Source: Tenacibaculum soleae
Lineage (GTDB): Bacteria; Bacteroidota; Bacteroidia; Flavobacteriales; Flavobacteriaceae
Direction: 5' to 3'
Assembly: GCF_001693415.1 (NCBI RefSeq)
Contig: NZ_MAKX01000001.1
Coordinates: 62,300-126,299 of the forward strand
Length of the DNA: 64,000 bases
The position numbers were made by a program, and so were the translations under genes. This document shows positions 53,035 through 62,402 of this stretch, piece by piece. How positions within the stretch are numbered: the first letter of the stretch is position 1; every line of letters begins with the position of its first letter. Under the pieces are notes generated by a model that ran no database searches, was not told where the DNA came from, and worked only from the letters and a program-made list of their open reading frames with translations.

Positions 53035-54117
53035 TTGGTAACTAAAAAACCTACTTCATTATGGCAATTAGCTATTCAGAAATTTAAGCGAAGTAAAACA
53101 GGAATGCTTAGTTTTTTGTTTATCGTTTTTTGTGGATTAATTGCTGTTTTTTGTTATACAATTGCCCCTGACAATAGTAATGCTGCCAATCAAATGCATT
53201 TAGAAATTCACTCTAAATCACCAGGCTTTTCTGTAATGATGCTAAGTATTCCTTCTCAATCTAAGAAAGAACAATCTTGGTTTTCTGTCTTTATGAACGG
53301 AAAGCAAAATTCACCTACAGAAATCCCTATAAAATCATACAAACTAATTAACAATCAATTAGAAATTTTAAAGTATTCAGATGGTTTAGCTAAAAACTAT
53401 CCTTTAGCATTATTTAATGATCAACCAAAAAAACACATTCAACAAAAAACGTTCTGGTTTGGAACCGATAAATATGGTCGTGATTTATTAAGTAGATTAT
53501 TAATTGGTGCTAGAATTTCTTTTTTTATCGGATTCATAGCAGTTTTCATCTCACTTTTAATAGGAATTCCTATTGGAGCTTTGGCAGGGTACTTTGGTGG
53601 TAAAATGGATACTTTTATAATGTGGATTATTAACATTACCTGGTCTATACCTACCTTATTATTAGTAATCGCAATAACTTTAGCATTAGGAAAAGGTTTT
53701 TGGCAAGTATTTATAGCTGTTGGATTAACAATGTGGGTGGAAGTTGCTCGTGTGGTAAGAGGACAAGTAATTACTACAAAGCAACAACAATATGTTGAAG
53801 CTGCAAAAGCCTTAGGTTTTTCTGACTTTAGAATTATCTTTAAACATATACTACCAAATATTTTAGCACCAATAATTGTAATATCTGCAGCAAATTTTGC
53901 CGCAGCAATTTTAATTGAAAGTGGTTTAAGTTTTTTAGGGATTGGCGCACAACCTCCTACTCCATCATGGGGAGCTATGATTAAAAATCATTATAATTAT
54001 ATCATCTTAGGAAAACCTTTTTTAGCAATTATTCCTGGGCTTGCAATTATGAGTTTAGTAATGGCATTTATGCTTATAGGAAATACACTTCGTGATGCTT
54101 TAGATGTGAAAAATTAA
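53035..54117 (+). CDS. ABC transporter permease, DppC/OppC type, orphan
   Basis: The 360-residue inner-membrane protein has a conserved N-terminal segment (SLWQLAIQKFKRSKTG), an extended periplasmic region, and the BPD_transp_1 core with FWFGTDKYGRDLLSRLLIGA and the EAA loop VEAAKALGFSDFRIIFKHIL. It would import peptides or similar solutes, but no ATPase, second permease or binding protein is nearby. The start is a TTG at 53035; the in-frame stop of the channel gene is just upstream and the first ATG would remove the conserved N-terminus. Confidence 0.88.
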   Translation: MVTKKPTSLWQLAIQKFKRSKTGMLSFLFIVFCGLIAVFCYTIAPDNSNAANQMHLEIHSKSPGFSVMMLSIPSQSKKEQSWFSVFMNGKQNSPTEIPIKSYKLINNQLEILKYSDGLAKNYPLALFNDQPKKHIQQKTFWFGTDKYGRDLLSRLLIGARISFFIGFIAVFISLLIGIPIGALAGYFGGKMDTFIMWIINITWSIPTLLLVIAITLALGKGFWQVFIAVGLTMWVEVARVVRGQVITTKQQQYVEAAKALGFSDFRIIFKHILPNILAPIIVISAANFAAAILIESGLSFLGIGAQPPTPSWGAMIKNHYNYIILGKPFLAIIPGLAIMSLVMAFMLIGNTLRDALDVKN

Positions 54118-54146
54118 TGTGATTTTACGCTAGAAATTGACAAAAC

Positions 54147-54240
54147 ACCCGCGTTAGGGATTGTAGCATTTGTTTAAGCTCTTTTGTGAGGCACGAACAA
54201 AAAGCGAGTGCGAAAAGCCCGACCCTTCTGGTAACGCCCA
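54147..54240. repeat. Dispersed intergenic repeat, fuller copy
   Basis: About 94 bases with higher G+C than the surroundings, bounded by inverted GCGTTA (54151-54156) and TAACGC (54232-54237). The centre holds AGCTCTTTTGTGAGG, AAAAAGCGAGT and AAAAGCCCGACCC. I recall very similar intergenic sequences across Flavobacteriaceae genomes, but I know no accepted name. A shorter diverged copy is at 21108-21189. No reading frame is supported. Confidence 0.65.
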
Positions 54241-54287
54241 AAGAATGAAAGTTTGTATCTTCGCTTTTCAAAAAAATAAAGATAGAA

Positions 54288-54731
54288 ATGAGTTTTAGTG
54301 TAGATTTTAAAACAAGATGGTCAGATTTTGATGCCAATATACATATGCGACACACGGCATACAATGATTATGCTGCCGAAGTGAGATTACGTTTTTTTAA
54401 GGAGCATGATATTACGATTCAAGACTTTACTAAAGAAAAAACCGGTCCTATATTATTTGAAGAGAATACCAAATTTTTACGAGAAATTCATATGGGAACC
54501 GATATCTCAGTAAATTTAAAAATAATTGGGTTATCAAGTAAAGGGGAGCGTTGGAAAATTCAGCACGAAGTTTTTAACGAAACAGGAAAATTATCAGCAA
54601 TAATTACCGTGTACGGAGCTTGGTTAGATTTGGTAAAAAGAAAATTAACGGTTCCGCCAACCAAGTTTCAAACAATTTTTGATCAGGTTGAAAAAACGGA
54701 TGACTTTAAGGAAATTTTACTAAAAAGTTAA
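54288..54731 (+). CDS. Acyl-CoA thioesterase (4HBT hotdog fold)
   Basis: The 147-residue protein has the hotdog signature RWSDFDANIHMRHTAYNDYA with the catalytic-type Asp, then FEENTKFLREIHMGTDISVN and a C-terminal strand region. Such enzymes hydrolyse acyl-CoA esters; the chain length is unknown. Its stop overlaps the start of the next gene by one base (TAATG). Confidence 0.88.
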   Translation: MSFSVDFKTRWSDFDANIHMRHTAYNDYAAEVRLRFFKEHDITIQDFTKEKTGPILFEENTKFLREIHMGTDISVNLKIIGLSSKGERWKIQHEVFNETGKLSAIITVYGAWLDLVKRKLTVPPTKFQTIFDQVEKTDDFKEILLKS

Positions 54732-55531
54732 TGAGTAACGCTAAAAAAATACAAATAGTTATTGCTGCTATTGTTTTACTTGTTAGTTACTGGATTAAAA
54801 AAGGTGAAAACAATTCTGACTTTTCTTCTGAAAAAACCGTTGAAAATATTGGAGATTTTAATTATTTACCTACCTCAACAACTGGAGTTATTGTAAAACA
54901 TGATGGATATCAATTATCTTATAGCGAACAACATGAGCAAGCAGAATGGGTTGCGTATTCGTTAAATAAAAGTGATATTATTTATAACAACTTTAAACGT
55001 CCTTATTTTATTAACGATCCGAAGGTAAAAACAAAATCTGCTAATTGGCGGAGTTATAAAAAATCTGGTTATGATAAAGGGCATTTGTGTCCTGCTGCAG
55101 ATAGGCGTTATTCTAAAGCAGCACATGACGAAACTTTTTACACTTCTAATATTTCGCCTCAAAAACACGATTTTAACACTGGTATTTGGAACAGATTAGA
55201 GCAAAAAACACGGTACTGGGCTAAAAAGAATCAACATTTGTACGTTATAACCGGTGGTATTTTAAAACCTGGTTTAAAAACTATTGGAAAATATAAAGTA
55301 AGTGTTCCTACCGAATTTTATAAGATACTATTAGATTATTCACAGCCAGAAATAAAAGCTATTGCGTTTTTATTTCCTCATAAAGAAAGCGACAAACCTT
55401 TATATAATTTTGTGGTTTCTATTGATAAATTAGAAGAAAAAACTGGTATTGATTTTTTCCCAGAATTGCCAGATGCTATTGAAACTAGGCTAGAAGCTAG
55501 TAGTAATTATAAAAATTGGAGTTTTAGATAA
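54731..55531 (+). CDS. DNA/RNA non-specific endonuclease (NucA/EndoG family)
   Basis: The 266-residue protein has an N-terminal membrane anchor or signal (6-22) and a beta-beta-alpha-metal nuclease domain. The active-site segment is D115-KGH118-LCPAADR, with DKGH in place of the usual DRGH. SPQKHDFNTGIWNRLE supplies the Mg-binding Asn (N149) and Glu. It is exported or membrane-bound and probably digests extracellular nucleic acid. Its start overlaps the thioesterase stop. Confidence 0.92.
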   Translation: MSNAKKIQIVIAAIVLLVSYWIKKGENNSDFSSEKTVENIGDFNYLPTSTTGVIVKHDGYQLSYSEQHEQAEWVAYSLNKSDIIYNNFKRPYFINDPKVKTKSANWRSYKKSGYDKGHLCPAADRRYSKAAHDETFYTSNISPQKHDFNTGIWNRLEQKTRYWAKKNQHLYVITGGILKPGLKTIGKYKVSVPTEFYKILLDYSQPEIKAIAFLFPHKESDKPLYNFVVSIDKLEEKTGIDFFPELPDAIETRLEASSNYKNWSFR

Positions 55532-55550
55532 AAAAAACTTTATAAACAAT

Positions 55551-55582
55551 AAAAAAGCTTCTCGTAAATGAGAAGCTTTTTA
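55551..55582. terminator. Bidirectional terminator between nuclease gene and tRNA-Leu
   Basis: AAAAAAGCTTCTC - GTAAAT - GAGAAGCTTTTT forms a strong stem between converging transcripts. Confidence 0.88.
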
Positions 55583-55588
55583 ACGCTG

Positions 55589-55670
55589 TACGGGCAGGGA
55601 GACTCGAACTCCCACACCTTGCGGCACTAGATCCTAAGTCTAGCGTGTCTACCAATTCCACCACGCCCGC
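55589..55670 (-). tRNA. tRNA-Leu (anticodon TAG)
   Basis: The 82-base gene has a long variable arm (TGCCGCAAGGTGT). The acceptor is GCGGGCG/TGCCCGT with end G-U pairs and A discriminator. The anticodon stem is CTAGA/TCTAG with loop CTTAGGA. CCA is not encoded. Confidence 0.95.
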
Positions 55671-55691
55671 ATACTTATTGAATTGTGGCTG

Positions 55692-55720
55692 CAAATATAA
55701 ACAATACTTACAAACTACAA
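55692..55720 (-). promoter_or_regulatory. Promoter of tRNA-Leu
   Basis: On the minus strand TTG (55720-55718), 18 bases, TATATTTG (55699-55692), about 22 bases before the tRNA. The same box precedes both tRNA-Glu genes. Confidence 0.7.
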
Positions 55721-55742
55721 AGCACAAGCACAAAATTTTTAT

Positions 55743-55750
55743 TATTTTTG
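55743..55750 (+). promoter_or_regulatory. -7 element of the M20 dipeptidase gene
   Basis: TATTTTTG matches TAnnTTTG and lies 21 bases before the ATG at 55772. No TTG is present at the proper distance. Confidence 0.4.
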
Positions 55751-55771
55751 ATACCTATTAAATAACAACCC

Positions 55772-57160
55772 ATGAAAGACATTAAAAAATATATTGATCA
55801 GCACAAGGATAGATTTATAACCGAATTAATCGATTTATTAAAAATTCCTTCTGTTAGTGCCGATCCAGCTTTTAGCAAAGATGTATTAAACACTGCCGAT
55901 GCTGTTAAAAATAGCTTAGAAAAAGCAGGGTGCGACAAAGTAGAAATTTGTGAAACGCCTGGTTATCCGATTGTTTATGGAGAAAAAATTATCGACCCTA
56001 ATTTGCCTACGGTTTTAGTGTATGGTCATTACGATGTGCAACCTGCGGATCCGATTGAATTATGGGATTCACCCGCTTTTGAACCTGTAATTAAAAAAAC
56101 AGACATTCATCCTGAAGGTGCAATTTTTGCCCGCGGAGCTTGTGATGATAAAGGACAAATGTACATGCACGTAAAAGCTATGGAATACATGACAAGTACA
56201 GGAAACTTACCTTGTAATGTAAAATTTATGATTGAAGGTGAAGAGGAAGTTGGTTCAGAAAGTTTAGCTTGGTTTGTACCAAGAAATAAAGAAAAATTAG
56301 CCAACGATGTAATTTTAATTTCTGATACAGGAATGATTGCAAACGATATTCCATCAATCACAACAGGTTTACGTGGTTTAAGTTATGTTGAAGTTGAAGT
56401 TACAGGACCAAATAGAGATTTACACTCAGGTTTATATGGTGGAGCAGTTGCAAATCCAATCAATATTTTAACAAAAATGATTGCTTCATTACACGATGAA
56501 AACAATCACATTACCATTCCTGGTTTTTATGATGATGTAGAAGAATTATCTCTTGAAGAACGTGCAGAAATGGCAAAAGCACCTTTTTCGTTAGATGAAT
56601 ATAAAGATGCTTTAAAAATTGACGATGTACACGGTGAAGCTGGTTACACAACCAACGAACGCAATTCTATTCGTCCTACTTTAGATGTAAACGGAATTTG
56701 GGGAGGATATACTGGTGAAGGTGCAAAAACAGTTATTGCAAGTAAAGCCTACGCTAAAATATCAATGCGTTTAGTACCAGGACAAGAATGGAGAGCGATT
56801 ACCGAATTGTTTAAAAAACATTTTGAAAGCATTGCTCCAAAGTCTGTATCCGTAAAAGTTACACCGCATCATGGAGGACAAGGGTATGTAACTCCGATAG
56901 ATAATATTGCGTATCAAGCAGCCAGTAAAGCCTATCAAGAAACTTTTAACAAAACGCCAATTCCCCAACGTAGTGGAGGTAGTATTCCTATTGTTGCTTT
57001 ATTTGAGCAAGAGTTAAAAAGCAAAACTATTTTAATGGGATTCGGATTAAATTCTGATGCTATTCACTCACCAAACGAACATTTTGGGGTTTGGAATTAC
57101 TTGAAAGGAATTGAAACAATTCCTCATTTTTATAAATATTTTACTGAATTATCTAAATAA
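55772..57160 (+). CDS. M20-family dipeptidase
   Basis: The 462-residue metallopeptidase has the zinc-site segments VYGHYDVQPADP (His, Asp), ARGACDDKGQMYMHVKA and EGEEEVGSESL (catalytic Glu pair), and a lid domain with TGPNRDLHSGLYGGAV and RRSGG-like PQRSGGSIPIV. It hydrolyses dipeptides in the cytoplasm. It is monocistronic with a terminator at 57217-57246. Confidence 0.94.
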   Translation: MKDIKKYIDQHKDRFITELIDLLKIPSVSADPAFSKDVLNTADAVKNSLEKAGCDKVEICETPGYPIVYGEKIIDPNLPTVLVYGHYDVQPADPIELWDSPAFEPVIKKTDIHPEGAIFARGACDDKGQMYMHVKAMEYMTSTGNLPCNVKFMIEGEEEVGSESLAWFVPRNKEKLANDVILISDTGMIANDIPSITTGLRGLSYVEVEVTGPNRDLHSGLYGGAVANPINILTKMIASLHDENNHITIPGFYDDVEELSLEERAEMAKAPFSLDEYKDALKIDDVHGEAGYTTNERNSIRPTLDVNGIWGGYTGEGAKTVIASKAYAKISMRLVPGQEWRAITELFKKHFESIAPKSVSVKVTPHHGGQGYVTPIDNIAYQAASKAYQETFNKTPIPQRSGGSIPIVALFEQELKSKTILMGFGLNSDAIHSPNEHFGVWNYLKGIETIPHFYKYFTELSK

Positions 57161-57216
57161 TTTCGTTATACCTTAAAAAAAGTATTGAAATCAATCTCAA
57201 AAGCTATTTTTTTTGT

Positions 57217-57246
57217 TAAAAGCCTCTTAATTGAGGCTTTTTTTGT
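57217..57246 (+). terminator. Terminator after M20 dipeptidase
   Basis: AAAAGCCTC - TTAATT - GAGGCTTTTTTT, a 9-base stem with a T-run. Confidence 0.88.
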
Positions 57247-57291
57247 AACATTTTTATAAAAATATCGTTCTTATAGCATATACTTATTTTT

Positions 57292-58392
57292 ATGTTAAAA
57301 CAATTTTTTCTTATTTGTTCGGGAGTAGATTTACAATTAATTAAAGATTGCGCTAACGGAGAGCAAAACAAATATGCAGGTATTGGTGCAACTGTATTTT
57401 TTACAGCCTTGATGGCTACAATTGCGTGTAGCTATGCGCTATTTATAATTTTTGACAACTTATATTCAGCTATCTTTTTTGGTTTTATTTGGGGTTTGCT
57501 AATCTTTAATTTAGATCGTTTTATTGTTTCAACTATCAAAAAAAGAGATTCAAAACGTCAAGAAATAACACAGGTAATTCCGCGTTTACTTTTAGCATTT
57601 ATTATTGCCGTGGTAATTTCAAAGCCGCTAGAATTAAAGATTTTTGAAAAAGAAATTAATCAGGTTTTGTTAACTGAGAAAAATAAAATGACTTTAGCAA
57701 ATAAAACCCAAATTGCACAACAATTTACACCCCAAATAAACAGTCTTAATTCTGAAATTAACGTTTTAAAAAATGAAATTCTTACAAAAGAAACCGAAAC
57801 CAATGCACTATACGAAACTTATATTGCAGAAGCTGAAGGCACAAAAGGAACGAAACGCTTAGGAAAAGGGCCTGTTTATAAAGAAAAACGAACAAAACAC
57901 GACGCCTCTTTAACTGAACTACAATTATTAAAAGAGAACAATAAACAACAAATTAAAGCGAAAGAATTAGCGATTGTAAACTTACAAGAAAAACAACTGT
58001 TAACTGAAGAAAAAACACAACCCATAATTTCTAATTTCGATGGATTAATGGCGCGTATTGAGGCATTAAACACATTGCCTTGGCTACCTTCATTCTTTAT
58101 TTTTTTATTGTTTTTAGCGATTGAAACGGCACCTATTTTTTCGAAACTTATCAGCCCTAAAGGAGAATATGATTTTAAACTCGAAAATGAAGAATCAAAA
58201 GTTAAAACATGGATTGAACAACAAGTACAACAACGAGAAGCCGTTTTAAAAACTGACATTGACATCAATAACAAAGTATATTCTGATCTTAAAACCGAAG
58301 AAGAATTATATAATTATAAGCAAAAAATGGCACGTAACCTCATGAAGCTCCAAGCGGATACTTTTTATAAAAACCAGCAAGAAATCATGTAA
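57292..58392 (+). CDS. DUF4407-domain membrane protein
   Basis: The 366-residue protein starts with the DUF4407 hallmark LICSGVDLQLIKDCANGEQN and has three early membrane helices (about 28-48, 57-73, 95-110; GLLIFNLDRFIVSTIKK). A long soluble coiled coil follows (130-240, rich in Glu/Lys/Gln), then a fourth helix (LPSFFIFLLFLAIETAPIF) and a charged C-terminal coil. The function is unknown. The layout, with a long coil between membrane segments, suggests a scaffold in the envelope; that is inference. Confidence 0.88.
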   Translation: MLKQFFLICSGVDLQLIKDCANGEQNKYAGIGATVFFTALMATIACSYALFIIFDNLYSAIFFGFIWGLLIFNLDRFIVSTIKKRDSKRQEITQVIPRLLLAFIIAVVISKPLELKIFEKEINQVLLTEKNKMTLANKTQIAQQFTPQINSLNSEINVLKNEILTKETETNALYETYIAEAEGTKGTKRLGKGPVYKEKRTKHDASLTELQLLKENNKQQIKAKELAIVNLQEKQLLTEEKTQPIISNFDGLMARIEALNTLPWLPSFFIFLLFLAIETAPIFSKLISPKGEYDFKLENEESKVKTWIEQQVQQREAVLKTDIDINNKVYSDLKTEEELYNYKQKMARNLMKLQADTFYKNQQEIM

Positions 58393-58428
58393 TTTTTTTT
58401 TATATTCGAATCAAAAAAATAATATTGC

Positions 58429-60348
58429 ATGAATCGAATATCCAAAGCTATCTTTTTGATGGCTATTTTGCTATGTGTAAAAACAATAGCCCTAGCCCAA
58501 GAAGCCAATATTTTATCTTCTCTGACTATTCCTGAAATACTAAAAGCAGATGCAAATGCTGTTATTAGGCTTCAAAAAACAACGATAACAGTTACTTCTG
58601 CAACCCAATTAATTGTTAAAGAAAAACGAATTGTTACCGTTTTAAATAAATTAGGAAAAACACATGTAGATGCCTACAAACACTATGATGAGGATACTAA
58701 AATCACTAAATTATCTGCAATTATATATGACGCCTTAGGTAAAAAAAAGAAAAAATACTCTAAAGGTGATTTTACAGATGTATCTGCTGTTGATGGCGGA
58801 ACTTTATATTCAGACTCTAGAGTTAAAGTCTTAGAGTATACACCTACATCTTATCCTTATACGATTGTTATAGAATCTGAATATAAAAACTCATCAACAG
58901 GATTCATCCCTAAGTGGTTCCCTTTAGAAAATTATTATCTATCAGTAGAAAAAAGTATCTACGAACTGTACAATCCTCAGAATATACCTTTTAGAAAAAA
59001 AGAAAAGAACTTTAAAGGATTTGCTATTGAAAAATCTTCAAATGAGAATAGTTTAAGCTATTCTTTAACAAATCAAAAAGCAATTAAATACGAAAAAAAT
59101 ACAGTTAATTTTGAAGACTTTTCACCAAACTTCTCAATATCATTAGATCAATTTAGTTTAAAAGGCGTCAAGGGAAATGCTAAAAACTGGAAAGAATTTG
59201 GATTTTGGATGTATGACAAACTAATTCTTGATAAAAATAAATTATCTCCTAATACGGTTGCTAAAATTAAAAACTTGGTTAAAAATGCAAGTACTTCAAT
59301 CGAAAAAGCTAAGATAATTTATGAGTATGTTCAGAATAAAACCCGCTACATTAGTGTTCAGGTAGGCATAGGTGGATGGGAACCTATAACCGCAAACAAA
59401 GTTGATGACGTTGGGTATGGAGATTGTAAAGGTCTTACAAATTACACAAAAGCTCTTTTAGATGCTGTTGGAGTTAAATCATATCACACAATTGTATATG
59501 CTGGTAACAACAAAAATATTGATAATGATTTCACTGCTCTTCAAGGTAATCATATGATTTTAAACCTTCCTAACGAAGGAGATGACATTTGGTTGGAATG
59601 TACTAGTCAAACAATTCCTTTTGGATTTTTAGGAGATTTTACTGATGATAGAGATGTTTTAGTTATTACACCTGAGGGTGGAATTATTAAAAGAACTACT
59701 TCATATATCAATGATAAAAACTTACAATTAAACAACGCAATTATCACTCTTTTAACTAATGGTGACATGAGCGCAACTATTGAGAAAAAATCATACGGAA
59801 CACAATATGGTGATAGATACCATATTAAAAACTACACTAAAAAAGAACTCAATAAGTATTACAAATCGCGTGTTTGGGATTACAATAACAACTTAGAAAT
59901 TGAAAACGTAGTACTTGAAAACAATAAAGAAAAAGTTGAATTTACTGAAAAAATAAATGCAAATATTAAAAATTTTGCAACAGTTAAAGATAATAGTTAT
60001 TTATTTAAGCTGAATGTTTTTAATAGAATTACAAGCATACCTAAAAGATATAGGAATAGAAAAAGAGTTTTAGAAATTGATAGAGGCTTTACTGACAAAG
60101 ATAGTTTTACTTTTAAAATACCTGAAGGATATTCAATTTTAAACTTACCGTTAAATAAACATATTTCAAATAAGTTTGGAACTTATAAAATAGCTTTTGA
60201 AAAAATTAATGAAACTTCTTTTAAATACAACAGAGAGTTCTCTTTAAAAAAAGGAATACATCCAAAAGAAGAATATAAAGCCTACAGAAAATTCAGAAAA
60301 ACGGTTGCTAAATATGATAACTTAAGAACAGAACTTACTAAACAATAA
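58429..60348 (+). CDS. DUF3857 / transglutaminase-like exported protein, active-type
   Basis: The 639-residue protein has a signal peptide (1-24, ending IALAQ), a DUF3857 beta domain (about 60-220) and a transglutaminase-like core with C333 in GYGDCKGLTNYTKALLDAVG and H375 in GNHMILNLP. The third member of the triad is a Glu or other residue near WLECTSQ rather than Asp. It ends with a DUF2569-like beta region. It may process envelope peptides; the substrate is unknown. The related next gene starts 5 bases later. Confidence 0.9.
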   Translation: MNRISKAIFLMAILLCVKTIALAQEANILSSLTIPEILKADANAVIRLQKTTITVTSATQLIVKEKRIVTVLNKLGKTHVDAYKHYDEDTKITKLSAIIYDALGKKKKKYSKGDFTDVSAVDGGTLYSDSRVKVLEYTPTSYPYTIVIESEYKNSSTGFIPKWFPLENYYLSVEKSIYELYNPQNIPFRKKEKNFKGFAIEKSSNENSLSYSLTNQKAIKYEKNTVNFEDFSPNFSISLDQFSLKGVKGNAKNWKEFGFWMYDKLILDKNKLSPNTVAKIKNLVKNASTSIEKAKIIYEYVQNKTRYISVQVGIGGWEPITANKVDDVGYGDCKGLTNYTKALLDAVGVKSYHTIVYAGNNKNIDNDFTALQGNHMILNLPNEGDDIWLECTSQTIPFGFLGDFTDDRDVLVITPEGGIIKRTTSYINDKNLQLNNAIITLLTNGDMSATIEKKSYGTQYGDRYHIKNYTKKELNKYYKSRVWDYNNNLEIENVVLENNKEKVEFTEKINANIKNFATVKDNSYLFKLNVFNRITSIPKRYRNRKRVLEIDRGFTDKDSFTFKIPEGYSILNLPLNKHISNKFGTYKIAFEKINETSFKYNREFSLKKGIHPKEEYKAYRKFRKTVAKYDNLRTELTKQ

Positions 60349-60353
60349 TTACT

Positions 60354-62366
60354 ATGAAAAAAACACTCTTACTTTTTACACTATTAATCTCATTGACAAT
60401 CAATTCTCAAAAAATAAAATTCGGAAAAGTTTCAAAAACTGAACTTGAAGAAAAACTTCACCCTTTAGATTCTACTGCAGATGCGATATATCTTTTAAAA
60501 GAAAAAAAAATTGAATACGAATTTAGCCCTACTAAAGGCTGGACCACAAAAACTTACGTACGAGAAACAATTAAAATATTAAATAAGAATGGTTACAAAT
60601 TTTCTAAAAAAGAAATAAAACTATTAAAAAACAATAACACTAAAGAGAATATTTCTTCATTAAAAGCATACACTTTTAATCTTAATGAAAATAAAATAGA
60701 AAGAACAAAACTGACAAAAAAAGATATATTTAAAGAACAAAAAAATAAATATTTAGAATTGGTTAAATTTACAATGCCTAACGTAAAGCCTTTTTGTATA
60801 ATTGACTTAAGTTATACCATAACCTCTCCATTTACCTCTAGTATTAGTGAAATTTATTTACAAAACAATATACCTATAAAAAAACTCGATGTTATTGTTA
60901 AAATTCCAGAATATTTCGTAACAAAAAAACATATTAAAGGATTCCTACATTTTAACATCAAAGAAAGTATTGAAAATAAAACGATACCTTACAAATATGA
61001 CAAAATGGTTAACCAACAAGGAGGGTATGTAAAAACTAAGTTTGAAGGTAATTTAGAATTTAAAAATTATCTATACATCATTCAAGAAGAAAATGTACCA
61101 AGGCTAAAAAGCAAAGAGGTTTTTTCTTCTAATATTCACAACTATAGAGCTGCTATAAAGTTTGAAACAAGTGTTTTAAAATTCCCAAACTCAGTCCCTA
61201 AATACCTCTCTACTAATTGGAAAAACATATCTAAAACGATATATGAGTCTCCATATTTTGGTCGAGAACTAGAAAAAAACAATTACTACAAAGATGATTT
61301 AAAATCAATTATAGGTGATAGTAAAAATAATTTCGAAAAGGCTTTATCTATTTTTCAGTTTTTGAAATTTAAAGTAAAATGGAATAGATACTACTCTAAG
61401 TACACCGATAAAGGTGTAAAAAAAGCATATAAAGAAGGTACTGGAAATTCTGCAGAAATAAATCTTATGCTTACATCAATGCTACGATTTGCTGGTTTAG
61501 ACGCTAACCCTGTCTTGATAAGCACAAAAAACAGCGGAGTACCTCTTTTCCCTACTGTACTAGGATTTAATTATGTTATTTCAAAAGTTAATTTTTCTAA
61601 TGGAAAATATATTTTATTAGATGCTACTGACCCTTATTCTGCTCCTAATGTAATTCCACAAAGAGCATTAAATTGGTATGGAAGAGAAATTCTTACCAAT
61701 GGAGACTCAAGAAAAGTAGAACTAACCCCTACAAAGCACTCCAAAGAAAATAATATTTTATATGTAAAAATAGATGCTGATTTAGGTGAAGTTACAGGAA
61801 TGTATCGAAAATCATTGTCAGGTCATGCGGCTATGTTTTACAGACAATTAAACAACATCAAAAAAGAAGATGAAATTATTACATCAATAGAAGAAAAACT
61901 TAGTATTGAAGTTAATGACTTTAAAATTTTAAATAAAGAAAACACTACAAAATCAATTACACAAACCTTAAAATTTACAAGTGAAGATTTAATTGAAAAG
62001 GTTAATGAAAAATTATATTTTTCGCCTTTATTATTTTTAGCAACTTCGGAAAACCCATTTAAGACTAATGAAAGAAACTATCCTATTGATTATATCATTC
62101 CTTGGCAAGATAAATTTACAGTTTCTATAACGGTGCCTGAAGGTTATATCGTTGAATCTTTTCCTAAAGAGAGTGCTATTGCTTTACCTGATAATCTAGG
62201 GGTCTTTAAATATCTCGTTACAGTTCAAGGAAATAAAATAAAATTATCGTCAATATTACAATTTAATACACAAATTATTAATCAACAATACTATGGTATA
62301 GTTAAAAATTTTTATAAAAAACTAGTTGAAAAACAAACCGAAAATATAGTTTTAATTAAAAAATAA
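60354..62366 (+). CDS. DUF3857 protein with degenerate transglutaminase core
   Basis: The 670-residue paralogue of the preceding gene has a signal peptide (1-18, ending TINSQ) and the same domain order. At the transglutaminase site the Cys is replaced by S366 (GTGNSAEINLMLTSMLRFAG), and the His position reads FNY with Y407, so it is probably not catalytic. LLDATDP keeps the Asp. It may act as a partner or regulator of the active copy. It ends at the terminator at 62403-62434. Confidence 0.88.
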   Translation: MKKTLLLFTLLISLTINSQKIKFGKVSKTELEEKLHPLDSTADAIYLLKEKKIEYEFSPTKGWTTKTYVRETIKILNKNGYKFSKKEIKLLKNNNTKENISSLKAYTFNLNENKIERTKLTKKDIFKEQKNKYLELVKFTMPNVKPFCIIDLSYTITSPFTSSISEIYLQNNIPIKKLDVIVKIPEYFVTKKHIKGFLHFNIKESIENKTIPYKYDKMVNQQGGYVKTKFEGNLEFKNYLYIIQEENVPRLKSKEVFSSNIHNYRAAIKFETSVLKFPNSVPKYLSTNWKNISKTIYESPYFGRELEKNNYYKDDLKSIIGDSKNNFEKALSIFQFLKFKVKWNRYYSKYTDKGVKKAYKEGTGNSAEINLMLTSMLRFAGLDANPVLISTKNSGVPLFPTVLGFNYVISKVNFSNGKYILLDATDPYSAPNVIPQRALNWYGREILTNGDSRKVELTPTKHSKENNILYVKIDADLGEVTGMYRKSLSGHAAMFYRQLNNIKKEDEIITSIEEKLSIEVNDFKILNKENTTKSITQTLKFTSEDLIEKVNEKLYFSPLLFLATSENPFKTNERNYPIDYIIPWQDKFTVSITVPEGYIVESFPKESAIALPDNLGVFKYLVTVQGNKIKLSSILQFNTQIINQQYYGIVKNFYKKLVEKQTENIVLIKK

Positions 62367-62402
62367 AATATTATTGATATAATAATTATTCTAACAAAAA
62401 TC

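Noticed and set aside
55524..55733. Antisense 69-codon frame across tRNA-Leu
   Set aside because: It covers the tRNA and its promoter. Frames through tRNA genes like this (GVVELVDTLDLGSSAARC) are a common artefact.
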